From: Cymodocea nodosa
Taxonomy: Eukaryota > Streptophyta > Magnoliopsida > Alismatales > Cymodoceaceae
NCBI GenBank assembly: GCA_036874045.1
Contig: JAZBRI010000011.1
Span: forward strand, 5,704,001 to 5,768,000
Direction of reading: 5' to 3'
DNA: 64,000 nucleotides
How positions within the stretch are numbered: the stretch's first letter is position 1; each line of letters opens with the position of its first letter. Shown here one piece after another: positions 33,051 through 43,654 of this stretch. Below the pieces are notes generated by a model that was not told the DNA's origin, ran no database searches, and saw only the letters and a list, made by a program, of their open reading frames with translations. The translations under genes and the position numbers were made by a program.

Positions 33051-34701
33051 TAGAAGAGACGTTAGACCTCCGATTAGATATGGCTACAACAGTTTGGTTG
33101 CTTTTGCCTTAGAAGTAGCAGTTGAGGTGGAGGATTCTGTTGATCCACCTACATATGAAGATGCAATGAAAGATTCAGAAGCTGGTCTTTGGATGTCTGC
33201 TATGGAGGAGGAACTCCAATCTCTCCATAAGAACAAGACTTGGGAACTAGTGAAACGTCCAAAGAACACAAATATTGTTGGTTGCAAATGGGTCTATAAG
33301 AAGAAGATTGGGACTCAAGGCAATGCAGGTGTACAGCACAAGGCAAGATTAGTCGCCAAAGGTTATTCATAGCGAGAAGGAGTTGACTTCAATGAGGTAT
33401 TTGCTCCTATTGTATGTCATACATCTATTAGAATTTTGTTATCCATTGCTGCAACACAGAATTTAGAATTGGAACAACTAGATGTAAAGACGTCCTTCTT
33501 GCATGGTGAGTTGGAAGAAAATATTTGGATGGAACAACCAACAAGGTTTGTGGTGAAAGGTAAATCTGATTGGGTGTGCAAATTAAATAAGTCCTTGTAT
33601 GGACTTCAACAGTCACCACGACAATGGTACAAAAGGTTTGATGCCTTTATAGTTAAAGTTGGTTTTAGACGCAGCAACTATGATTCATGTGTATATGTTA
33701 AAACTCTTGATAAGAGTACACATGTTTATTTGTTATTGTATGTTGATGATATTCTTATAGCTGCGAAGAATATCAAAGTGATACAGGAGCTGAAGGACAC
33801 ATTAAAATCAAAATTTGATATGAAGGATCTTGGTCCAGCTGGCAAAATTCATGGACTGGAGATTAGGCGTGAAAGAAATTCTGGTAAGCTGTTTTTGAAT
33901 CAACAGAAGTATATTGAGAAGATCCTTAGCAGATTTGGTGTGGCTTCATACAAAGCCATTAGCACGCCTTATGATAGAAATGACAAATTGTCATCTGCGA
34001 TGTGTCCACAAACTGATTCTGAAAAGCTTGATATGCAGCGAGTTCCTTATGCATAGGTAGTTGGAAGTCTTATGTATGCTATGGTATGCACTAGGCCTGA
34101 TCTAGCATATCCTTTGAGTGTTGTTAGTAGGTTCATGTCCAATCCAGGCAGGGAACATTGGAAAGCAGTTAAAAGGATATTCAGATATTTGAAAGGAACT
34201 CTAAGTGTTGGCTTGATGTATGTAGCAGATCAGGGTTGTACTATGGTTGGTTATACAGACTCAGACTATACAGGTGATGTTGACAGAAGGAGATCATTAT
34301 CTGGTTATGTCTTTACATTTGCAGGTTCTATTGTGAGTTGGAAATCAACTCTTTAGCCTACGGTATCTCTGTCCACAACTAAGGCTGAATATGTGGCTAT
34401 GAGAGAAGCTGCAAAGGAAGGGATTTGATTGAAAGGCTTACTTGGAGACTTTGGTTAGCGCATTGATAAAGCTGATATCTTTTGTGATAGTCTTAGCGCT
34501 ATTTGTCTCTCCAAAGATAATATCTTTCATGATAGAACTAAACATATTGATGTTAAGTATCACTTCCTCAAAGATGAAGATAGGATAAAGATTATGAAGG
34601 TCAACACAAAGGACAATCCGACTGATATGTTTACAAAGGGCATTGTTGAAAGCAAGTTCAAGCATTGCTTGGACTTACTCAACGTCTATTGCTGCTGTTG
34701 A
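33051..34701 (+). pseudogene. Element E: reverse transcriptase and RNase H
   Basis: RT motifs: NKTWELVKRPKNTNIVGCKW, LEQLDVKTSFLHGELEE, SLYGLQQSPRQWYKRFD, catalytic LLYVDDILIAAKN. RNase H motifs: YTDSDYTGDVDRRRSLSGY, STTKAEYVAMREAAKE, IFCDSLSAICLSKD, DVKYHFLKD and DNPTDMFTKG. Stops at GYS-REG (33370-33372), PYA-VVGS (34054-34056), TL-PTVS (34354-34356) and GI-LKG (TGA) replace Gln or Trp. All are explained by single transitions. The last stop is TGA at 34699-34701. Confidence 0.86.
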
Positions 34702-34769
34702 CCCAAGTTGGGTCTTGGTGATTCATCACCTGTTTGTGGTGAAGATTGATGAAAGACAAGGTGGAGATT

Positions 34770-35142
34770 TGTGATGCGTGTGTCTTCCATCAAGTATATG
34801 TATGTGTCATTGAATATGATTGTATTTCTTTGATAATTTGTACAGGGGCAAACTTGTCTTTTGGGTATCACCAACTATTGCCCCTATATATGTAAGGGGT
34901 CATCCACGTCTAAGGGATGTCATGCCAAACCATCCCTTGATTTCGTTCTCCCCCTTCTTTGTACCAACAACCATACAGCAAGGAATCACGATAGATTGAT
35001 CACCCGTGGATGTACCCGTGTTGGGGAACCACGTAAATTTGTTGTTCTTTGAATTCTCCACTCGCAATCCTCTTTTCCACATAGATCTCTTCTCCATGCC
35101 ACCCCTAGATGCTCCACGTTTGTTTGATCTTTCCGCACAACA
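34770..35142 (+). repeat. Element E 3' LTR with adjoining polypurine tract
   Basis: Starts TGTGATGCGTGTG after the purine-rich GAAAGACAAGGTGGAGATT (34751-34769). 373 bp, as long as the 5' LTR, with few differences. Followed by GAGTT. Confidence 0.9.
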
Positions 35143-35696
35143 GAGTTTTTATGAAGTTTACCTAACTCACATGCATCACACATGAAATCCTTTGAGTATT
35201 TAATTTTTGGTAAACCACTCACTAAATTTTGTTTAGATAATTTCTACAATAGTTTCATATTTATATTCCTAATCCTAGTATGCCAAAGATATGCATCACT
35301 AGTTTCAGCTAGTAAACATGAATTTAAATCAACTACACTAGAATGTAAAGATAAAATACATACAGAACCTTTTCTTTTAGCAATAAACTTAAGTTCATTT
35401 GTAATTTTATCAATAATTTTGCATACATTATCTTTAAACAATACATAGTATCCAGTATCAATTAGTTTTATAACACTCAGCAAATTAAATCCTAGGTTTT
35501 CTACATATAGTGCATTCGAAATAACACAAGTAGGAGTTATTTGAATATTGCCCATACCTATGATTTTATCCTTACTTTTGTTTCCAAATATTACACTTCC
35601 TCTCTTGGTATTTGTAAAATTTTTCAGTAGTCTTTTTTGTCCGATCATGTGACTTGATGCTCCACTATCTAAAATTCATTTTGATGTTGTTATCTC
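35143..35696 (-). pseudogene. Element C: protease and GAG-pre-integrase, joined directly to gag
   Basis: Motifs ILDSGASSHMIGQKRL, VIFGNKSKDKIIGMGN, VENLGFNLLSVIKL and KGSVCILSLHSSVV, then the zinc region SKDFMCDACELGKLHKN partly re-created around the E insertion. A TGA replaces Trp just before ILDSGA. The upstream border is notable: the codon GAG at 35694-35696 follows AAG at 35697-35699 directly, whereas in A the same two codons are separated by 1161 bp bounded by GT and AG. The frame stays open across the join. Confidence 0.78.
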
Positions 35697-36008
35697 CTTA
35701 GTCTCATCTGCCATGAAGCACACATAAGCAACGTCTTCTAATTCTTGTTCTTCTTCTAAATGTGATTATTTTGATGATAATTCCTTAGATTCAAACTTTT
35801 TTGACGTGTCATCCCAAGTGACCTTTAAAGCCTTTTTCTTGTAAAACTTTTTCTAAGATTTCTAAGCGGTCTTCTTCTGATTTGTCCTACTTTGCTTTTC
35901 ATTTTCCCTTATAGGACAATTTGGAGAAAGATGTCTAGGTTTCTTGTAGTTGTAACATACATACTTTCTAGATGAAGAATTCTTTTCATTTAGTGACTTT
36001 GACATTGA
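35697..36008 (-). pseudogene. Element C: gag zinc-knuckle and acidic part
   Basis: Equivalent to A's 12575-12880. The knuckle reads VCYNYKKPRHLSPNCP: the second Cys is Tyr and the Gly before His is Arg, so it cannot bind zinc normally. Two TAGs follow, one unique (Trp codon) and one at the codon where A also has TAG. Then LKVTWDD, an acidic Ser/Glu stretch and VCFMADE up to the splice-like join. Harbinger element G separates it from the gag N terminus at 54018. Confidence 0.78.
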
Positions 36009-36110
36009 GGGGGGGTTAGTGCACACAGGAATTCATGGAAAGGAAAGGAAAGTTTAAACTTTCCTTTTGTAAGTTGTTAGTGTGCATACCAATTAACGGA
36101 AAGGAATTCC
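36009..36110 (+). repeat. Left terminus of Harbinger G with a second TIR-like copy
   Basis: The outer TIR starts at 36009. An inner look-alike, GTTGTTAGTGTGCATACC, starts near 36075. Between and after them are GGAAAGGAAAGGAAAG and its mirror CTTTCC, which recur at the right end. Such subterminal repeats are often transposase binding sites. Confidence 0.65.
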
Positions 36111-36191
36111 ACACATTTCCCTCCATATAAAAGCTTCATTTTCCATTTCCGTCGAAAGCTTTCCCACCCTTGCACATGCAATTTTTGCCCT

Positions 36192-36318
36192 CTCGTGCTC
36201 GCACTCGCACTTGCCCTCACGCTCGCCCTTGCTGTCAAGCTCGCCCTCACCCTTGCGCTCGCCCTCGCCCTCGTGCTTGCGCTCACTATCGCACTCTCCC
36301 TCGTGCTTGCACTCACGG
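36192..36318 (+). repeat. Degenerate CTCGCC hexamer array (about 21 units)
   Basis: A 6-bp periodic run of CTCGCC, CTCGCA, CTTGCC, CTCACG and similar. It is GC- and CpG-rich in an otherwise AT-rich element, 1.2 kb upstream of ORF1. Reading frames across it give Arg/Ala/Ser-rich shadows that are not genes. Confidence 0.75.
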
Positions 36319-36399
36319 AAACCTCCTGTGCGTAGCATTGTCGAAACCTCCTCACGTTGAAATCACCCTCGCTTGAAGCCATTGCTATCGCTGTCGCTC

Positions 36400-37540
36400 G
36401 AAGCTATTGTCGCCCACCTTTGCCTACTACCTATAGGTATGCTATGTTTTGGCCTACAGATACTTTGTCATGTATGCTATGTTTTGGGCAAATTTCCCTA
36501 CCTTATTCATATGTAGATGGGTTGGTTGATATTGCTATGGTTGTTATGGTAGTTGCTGTCATTGTATAATTATGTAAGAACAACAACATACAATTAATGA
36601 ATAATTTTTCCAAGCCTTCTATGCAAGAAAAAATGTCCTTTGCTGATTTTGTCTAACTAGAGAAGATCTCACATGCTCTAACTGAGAGAAGACATTAGTC
36701 TAGGATCTCTGAAGCTCATTCTTTGTAATTTCAATATCTTGCAACTATATCTCTAAATTTCTGTTTATTCCAGCATTTGAGGTGATTCTTTAAGGTTGAA
36801 AGTTTCCTACTCTAGATGGGACACCAAATATAAATATTGTTCTAGTCTTCTAGATAACAAAGACTTCTGTCTTAAAATCATCATGTATGGTCTACATTCT
36901 TTGGAAGGGAAAAGGAATACCTTCGGTCTAGTGTTCATTTGTAAGTGATAATAACAATTTCTCTAATTAGTCATGTATGCTATGTTTTGTACGTGTGCTT
37001 GGAAAATAACTTGGAAAATTTAAAATACCATAATGTGATTGATGGAAGTGGTTAAATTAAAATTTATCTAAAAATCCATTGAGTGTATTCAAATAAGTTG
37101 GATTAGAACCTTCAAAAAAAAGTTGAACAAGTTTTCTTAAGTCACGTTTATAATACTATTTTTTGTTTGAGGGTGTCCTATAAACATGTTAGATAAAATA
37201 GTTTATAATACTATTTTTTTCCTTCATGTTATGAGTTTCAAATGTCACTCTATTCAATAGATGCACATTAGTTATAAGAATCAATTAAACCTTTGTCAAA
37301 CATCACATAGAAGATTTGACCAATCCTTTGTGTAGAACTCCCACAAATTTCATTTTACATGACCTGTGTAGCATGTCCAATGATTAGTTGTTTTACTTTG
37401 TTTTTACTTTTGCATTTCTCTTATATGCTTTTGACAAAAATGTGAATGTAATGGTATTTGCAAATGCATATGGATATTTTTATTATTGTTGTTATTCCAT
37501 ATGTTTTATTGTAGTTGTTGAAACTGTGCTTGTGTAGAAA
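36400..37540 (+). other. Harbinger G 5' non-coding region
   Basis: AT-rich, no ORF of note and no repeat recognised. It presumably holds the ORF1 promoter, but I cannot single out a TATA box with confidence. Confidence 0.5.
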
Positions 37541-38471
37541 ATGAGTACTCCTGATAGGGGAAGGACAGGTGGAGGTAGAAGTTACATTAGTTGGAATGCT
37601 AAAGTAGATGCATATTTCTTAGATATTTTAGCAGAAGTATTAAATGAAAGAAATAGGAAAACTCATGATGGAAAAATCAAAGGTAGCACTTGGGATGAAC
37701 TAATTGAAAAATACAATACTAGAAGAAACACAGGTATCACAAGGAAGAATGTAGAAAGTCGCTTAAAAACTTGGCGACTAATGTATCAAAATTATTCCAA
37801 AATTGCCAACCAAAGTGGATGGGGTTGGAATTTCATCCAAGGTTACACTGACATTGATGATGAGATTTGGAAGGAGTTCGTTAAGGTTAGTTTTTCAATC
37901 ACTTATGACTTATAAAATATTATAATCTTTATGTTTTTTCATTTTGACTACAATTTTCTTTTTATAGGCACATCTAGAGTGTGAAAGCTACAAAGGCAAA
38001 CCATGCTTGATATTTGAGCAATTGCAACAAATATTTGAAGGTAGTATAGCCACTAGGAATATGGCTAAACAAGGTGATGAGGTAGAGGTTGTACCAAACA
38101 CACAAGATGTGGAAATGAACACTTTCAATACTACTCAGGAAACAATGGACACAGATTCTGATTTACCTCCTTCATTAGGAAGAAGTTCAAGGGTGGCAAT
38201 TGAGAAGAGGAAGAGACAAGCAAGACCTCATGCAATGTCCCATCAAATCATAGCAGATTCATTTAAAGATGCATCAAAAGTCATTATGCATATATCTGAA
38301 ATAGATCAACAAAGTCAAGCTACACAGAACAAACAATTTAAAGAGTTAGTTGATGCACAAAAAAAATTAGTTGATGTACAAGAAAGGTTGGTTGAAGTAC
38401 AAAGCAAGTTGGTTGATATTAAAGAAAAGATTGAAAACTATTTAGATGTTGCTATTGCAACGTTACTTTAG
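37541..38471 (+). CDS. Harbinger G ORF1: Myb/SANT-like DNA-binding protein, two exons
   Basis: Exon 1 37541-37885, intron 37886-37967 (GTTAGT...TTTATAG, 82 bp, phase 0), exon 2 37968-38471 ending TAG; about 282 codons without a break. Exon 1 holds the Myb/SANT-like domain (Myb_DNA-bind_3 type): WNAKVDAYFLDILAEVLNER, GSTWDELIEKYN, NVESRLKTWRLMYQNYSKI and the typical W near SGWGWN and DEIWKEFVK. Exon 2 is acidic, then basic (EKRKRQARPH), with C-terminal heptads (KELVDAQKKLVDVQERLVEV) that look like a coiled coil. In PIF/Harbinger elements the ORF1 protein works with the transposase in nuclear import and end binding. The ATG is the first in frame after an upstream stop. Confidence 0.8.
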
Positions 38472-38917
38472 ATTGAAGGTCTTTCTAGAGAAGAACAATA
38501 TGAAGCTATGGAGCTATTCCAAAGCCAGAATTGTATAAAATGTTCTTAAGTTTACTAGTAGAAATGCGTTATGGATGGTTGAGGTTTAGGAAGTGAGCAT
38601 ATGATTACAATGGATGAAATTTTTGTTTTGTGCATGAATTCACTTTCTTTCCAATCTTGAACTTCTTACGTTTATAAATTGTTTTCGTGAGTGTAATCTT
38701 TTATGGATGAAATCTTTTTGTGGAAGGTCATATATGGATGAAATGTAAAATGGATATTATATATTGAAATGTGAAATGACTTATCATTATGAAATGTAAA
38801 ATGCTTTTTATTAGTTGAAACGTCAAATGTCTTTTATTTTCGTAGAAATGTGAAATGTCTTTTATATATTGAAATGTGAAATGATAAATTCGTAATATTC
38901 TTGTTATCTTGTAGGTG
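38472..38917 (+). repeat. Spacer between ORF1 and transposase with short tandem repeats
   Basis: 38735-38890 contains about five diverged units of roughly 30-35 bp built on GAAATGTGAAATG and CTTTTATATATT. No ORF. An antisense frame across it is a repeat artefact. Confidence 0.6.
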
Positions 38918-40301
38918 AGGATGAATCCTAGTGACATGTTTACTACTATAGTTGATAATGCAATTTCATTCCTATTAGATGAAGAAGAAGTGGCTAGAAG
39001 AAGGCGACTACGTCTATTTATGTCATGGACAATTTTAGCAAAAATGGCAAGTACGTTACCATTACTATACAATAACACAAGTCATATATATAGTAAAGAA
39101 GGTGCAAATTACATTAAGAGATTACTAGATCCTTGTCAACCTCATCAAGCTTACAAATTGTCGAAAGATTTACAAAATGAGTCAAAGTGTGTTTAAAAGT
39201 TTTTGTTCTTTAATGAGAAATGAAGGAGTTATTGCTGATACCAACAACATTAGTATAGAGGAGAAATTTGCCATATTCCTTGTCACAGTAGGGCAAAATC
39301 AAAGGTATGGAGTAACAGTTGAGCGATTTAGTCGTTCAAGTTGGAGTGTTAGCAAATACTTTAATGAAGTATTAAATGCTATAATATGTCTACATCATGT
39401 GCTTATAGCAAGACCTTCATCTTCAACACCAAGTCGAATTGCAGATGATGTAAATGTTTATCCATATTTTAAGGTATGTATTCACTTTTGTAATGTCCTT
39501 GTAGTTTTTATCTTATTTAAGGAATAAGATTAAATAATGTTTAATGTGTACAAGATTGCATTAAAGCTATTGATGGTACTCATATCAAAGAAACTATTTT
39601 TGGACAAGAAACAGCTAGATTTAGAAATAGGAAAGGTGAATTGTCTTAAAATGTGATGGCAACATGTAATTTTGATATAAGATTTACATATATTTTAGCT
39701 GGTTGGGAAGGATCAGCAGTTGATGCTCGTATCCTTCAAGATGCAATTAGTAGACCTAATGGTTTCAAAGCTCCTCCAAGTAAATGCAATTAGTATATTT
39801 TCAAGTAATGCGTACATTATCATACTAATTTCTATTCTTATATAGGTAAGTTTTGCTTGGTAGATGCTGGATATCCTAATCGACTAGGGTATATTTGCTC
39901 ATTTTGAGGTGTACACTATCATTTATCTGATTATGTTAATGATAGACTTCCTAGTAATGCTGTAGAAAACTTTAACTACTGGCATTCACAACTAAGAACA
40001 GTCATTGAGCATACATTTGGAGTTGTGAAACATCGTTTTTCAATCTTATGAGGTCAGATGCCATATCCATATGAAACACAAGTGAAGATTGTGATCGCAT
40101 GTTTTTTACTTCACAATTTCATTCGATTGGTTGATAAAGAAGATTTACAAGATGAGTTAGAAGAATTAAATATTACTGATGATATATAACCAATAAGAGA
40201 AGTGCATATGGATGGACATTCACAGGTTGGAACAAGTTAAGAACAATGAAAAGAAGTAGCTGATAAGATGTGTGAGGATATGATGATGGCAATATGGGAT
40301 G
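38918..40301 (+). pseudogene. Harbinger G DDE transposase, decayed; last codons at 52473-52490
   Basis: Motifs of the HARBI1/DDE_Tnp_4 family: KSFCSLMRNEGVI, IEEKFAIFLVTVGQNQRYG, FNEVLNAI, YPYFK|DCIKAIDGTHI (first Asp), AGWEGSAVDARILQDAI (second Asp), FCLVDAGYPN, and VIEHTFGVVKHRFSIL (Glu), so all three catalytic residues are present. Introns: 39474-39553 and 39780-39845. Damage: a 1-nt frameshift near 39175; AA instead of AG at the first acceptor; TAA for Gln near 39647; TGA stops where Arg is expected near 39906 and 40049. Element B is inserted six codons before the natural stop: ...AIWD, then GRTI and TAA after 52473. Confidence 0.8.
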
Positions 40302-41517
40302 TGTTAGGAATTTTGTTTTGATGATATATGCTTTATTAAAGTTTTTAAATAAGTCTAAATAATATTCTCTAAGTATATTTCTCTAAGTATAATAGTTAAC
40401 AGATTATCAGAAAGTTTCATTTTTATATCGAATAAGTCAAAGATTTCCGAAGAGTTAGATTTTCGATAGTTAAACTTTCGAATAGTTAACATTTCATTTT
40501 TGTCGAATAGTTTAGTTAAAAACTCATATAGTTAAGTTATCTGCACGTGTGTTTTTAATGTTTTAAGTTGTCATGTGTTTTCCATGTGCGTTCGGTAATA
40601 AAAATCGAATAGTTAGATAAATGTTCGAGTTTTTATATGCATGGATAGATAACTATTCGAGTTTTATAAAATGACTAATGAATAGATAAATTTGCTATGT
40701 TTAGTCACGTGTTTTGTAGGTTCAAAAACTCGAAGAGTTACAGATAAGTGTTCAAGTTTTTACAAGACTTAAAGGATAAGTGTTCGACTAAATCGAAGAC
40801 TTAGAAGATATTCTATAAGACTCCAGAAAGATAAAAGTTTCGATGAATCTACGAGTGGAGATCGTGAAAATTCAAAATGATAGTGGAGAAAGTGGAAACT
40901 CAAAAAGATAGTAATTTGGATTAAAGAAAAAATTAGTACGTGGATTATGGATTATGGGTTATGGATTAAGTGGATGAACATGCTGAACGTGAAAATAGAG
41001 TTCAACTACTAATAGAGAGTACGAACTACATTACAACAAAGGATCCAAATCTCAAAAACTAAGTCTGAATATTCAATATGGATCCTTAACTGAAAGGTTA
41101 AGTTTGAATATTCATATTCTGAAAAATTCTCCAACATCAGAAGAAGTTCAAAATTCCAAGCAATTTTAGAAAAGGAGTTGCAAACGTAAGAAGTCTAGAA
41201 ATTCAACAATTGGAGAAGAAGAGATACACAAGTTGAGCAAAGAGAAAGAAAGAAGCTGTGTGCATAAAGATCGGGTTTTATATAATTCAAAATTAGTTTT
41301 GAATAAGAACTTTGTTTTTCTATTTGAATTGTTTATCGAACATTACTGTATCAAAACCTTCAAGAAGGGAATTGAGCTGAAAAGATATTGTAAATTCTAT
41401 CTTTAAATAAAGAATATAATTTCATTCACGAGTGTTTTGTGCTCTTATTTTATCTACTAGTATTTAATTACTAAAGACACAATTCACCCCTCCTCTTGTG
41501 ATACAAACGATCCTACA
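40302..41517 (+). repeat. Element B 5' LTR
   Basis: Begins TGTTAGGAATTTTG, ends CGATCCTACA. A TATA-like TTTTATATAATTC lies near 41275. U3 contains many GAATAG-type half-sites (TTCGAATAGTTAAC near 40480) and CACGTG at about 40544 and 40706. The same LTR family occurs as the solo LTR at 16952-18188. Confidence 0.9.
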
Positions 41518-41519
41518 AT

Positions 41520-41531
41520 TGGTATTAGAGC
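41520..41531 (+). other. Element B primer binding site
   Basis: TGGTATTAGAGC, two bases after the LTR, the same variant as in A. The leader up to the gag ATG (41613) is short. Confidence 0.85.
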
Positions 41532-41612
41532 ATTTTATCATAATTAAGAGCTTTTATTTCTCTATTTAGGAATCGATTTTTCCTATCATTTTCTCAGGAT
41601 CATCTATTTAAA

Positions 41613-42686
41613 ATGGATAATACTGAAATCTTAGTTATGACTGAGGGACAGACCACTAATCGTCCTCCTATTTTTGAAGGTAGCAATTATGGCTATTGGA
41701 AATATAGGATGAAAGTATTCTTTCAGTCAATTGATTTCAAATTATGGCATATAATTAACAATCCTATAGTGTTAGTTACGACTCCATATGATACTTGGAC
41801 TTTTGATGAAAAGGAGTGAATGACATTGAATGCTAAAGGTTTAAACATCTTGTTTTGTGTTTTATCTCATGATCAATTTAATAAAGTTTTTGCATATCAA
41901 ACTACATATGAGATATGGCATGCATTAGAAGTTGCCAACGAAGGTACTAACCAGGTTAAGGAATCTAAGATTAATATGTTAGTACATAAATATGAGCTTT
42001 TTAAAATGCACGAAAATGAATGTATCTCTGACATGTTTTCCCGTTTTCTTGAGATTGTAAATTCATTAAAATCTTTAGGCAAGAAATTCGAGGAAAAAGA
42101 CTTGGTAAGAAAGATCCTTAGATCTTTAACTAAAATTTGGGCTCAAAAGACAACATCTATTGAAGAGTCCAAAGATTTAAATAAATATACTCTCAATGAT
42201 CTCATTGGAAATCTGACAGCCTATGAAGTACAACATTTAGATCCAAAAGGGAAAAATCCTAGAAGGGATCTAGCTTTTGAGGCTAATAAAGTCTCAGAAG
42301 TCACTAGTGATTCTAACGATGATTTACTATTGTTGACCAAAAAATTTAGAAATCTATTGAAGAAACGCAGGAACTTCAGGTAAGCAAAGACATATGGAGA
42401 TATGGAGAAGAAGTCATTCACGAAAGACAACATCATATGCTACAAGTGCAACAGACTGGGTCACTTTCAAAATGATTGTCCACTCAACAAAGATAAGAAG
42501 AATTCGAGGAGGAATTTTAGGAGTAAGAAATTCAGAAAAAGAAGGGCACTTAAAGTGACATGGGATGACTCTTCAGCTTCACAAAGTAAAAAAACAAAGG
42601 ATTCAACATCCGACAATGAATCCTCATCAACATCAGATTCAGAAGAAAATCTGGCAAGCGTATGCTTCATGGCAAAATCTAGTGAG
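41613..42686 (+). pseudogene. Element B: gag (UBN2 type with CCHC knuckle)
   Basis: ATG at 41613. Motifs: IFEGSNYGYWKYRMKVFFQS, EIWHALEVANEGTNQVKES, ENECISDMFSRFLEIVNSLKSLGK. The knuckle CYKCNRLGHFQNDC is complete. Then RALKVTWDDSS, an acidic Ser-rich stretch and VCFMAKSSE. Breaks: TGA at 41817-41819 and TAA at 42381-42383. It has no stop at the codon where A and C share TAG. An AG|GTATCC lies at 42686/42687, aligned with A's proposed splice donor. Confidence 0.82.
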
Positions 42687-43654
42687 GTATCCTCTGATCA
42701 AAATACTAACTTTGATAGTTTTGATAGATTACTTGTTGAATACAATCGATTGGCTAGAAAATATAAGAAAGTAAAAATAGAAGGAAAGAACACTAGGAAA
42801 ATGCTAGATGAATCTGAAAATAAGGTTGATTTCTGAACTCTACGTTAAATAAATTTAAAGAAGAAAATCAAAGGCATGCACAAGAAATTTTAAAGTTTAC
42901 TGCAATAGAAAGAAAATTGCATGCTAATTGTGAAAATTTGATTGCTGGTAAGAAGAAAATGACCTGTGAAATTGAAAAACTGGAACTAACTATTACTGAT
43001 TTAAATTCAGAAATTGATATGCTAAAGATTAAGGTTTGCGATCAAAAGGTTATATTAAGTAAATGGAATAATAGTCAAACTATAACAGATGAACTTAGTA
43101 GTAAAATATCAAATGTAGAAAAACATGGTATTGGTTTACATGATGCATCTTCTGAAAATTATATGTTGCATGATGGTACTGCTAAAAATAATGTCTTTAT
43201 TTCCAATACTAAGAATAGTAAGAGAAAAACTATTCCGTGTGTAATTAAAAAGAGAGAAAAATATGTGCAAGTTGATAAAATGCAGCATATAAATGATAGC
43301 ACACAATGTAAGAATGTCAAAAGACATTTTCAAAAAAAAATCAAGCTAAGTCATTTGAGAATCTTAATATTCTTGATCAATTTTCTTCATATTTAAAGAG
43401 TATCGGATATTGAAAATCAAATAATGTCAGAAATGAAAATTTCAACTCTGGTTTACATAGAGATAAATGTTCTGATAATTATAACACTAAGAGAAAAAAA
43501 CGCAAAAATAATTATCAGAAAATAGATAAGTTGAAGTCTAAAAATACAGATTATTTTGATGTGACTCTCTCTAAAATTCTTGGACCCACTCAAAAATGGG
43601 TTCCAAGAGATAAAATCTCTCTTTGACTGTTTTGTACACAAATCAAAATAGATA
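42687..43654 (+). pseudogene. Element B: coiled-coil region between gag and protease
   Basis: Counterpart of A's 11414-12574: helical Lys/Glu-rich first half (LLVEYNRLARKYKKVKIEG; KLELTITDLNSEIDMLKIKV), Asn/Ser-rich second half, ending in a KWVPRDK motif. Frameshifts fall near 42835 and in the A-run near 43335. No acceptor as clean as in A is visible, though CTGTTTTGTACAC lies near 43628. The frame of protease starts after a TAG (Trp codon) near 43650. Confidence 0.65.

Larger units (their letters stand above)
29641..35142 (+). mobile_element. Tnt1-like Ty1/copia element E
   Basis: 5502 bp with two 373-bp LTRs and near-matching targets (GATTT 29636-29640; GAGTT 35143-35147). A single frame runs from gag at 30766 to 34701 with stops but no frameshift. 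Short LTRs, 5.5-kb size, a single gag-pol ORF and motifs such as FSL-QIKMKALLKQQG and GLEFCSQEFDNFC point to the Tnt1/Tork side of copia rather than Sireviruses. It has none of the half-site arrays seen in A, B and C. Confidence 0.88.

Noticed and set aside
36077..36569. Arg/Ala/Ser-rich ORFs on both strands
   Set aside because: They are translations of the CTCGCC hexamer array.
37541..38471. Myb/SANT-like ORF as a host transcription factor gene
   Set aside because: It lies between Harbinger termini with a matching transposase on the same strand, so a transposon ORF1 is the simpler reading.
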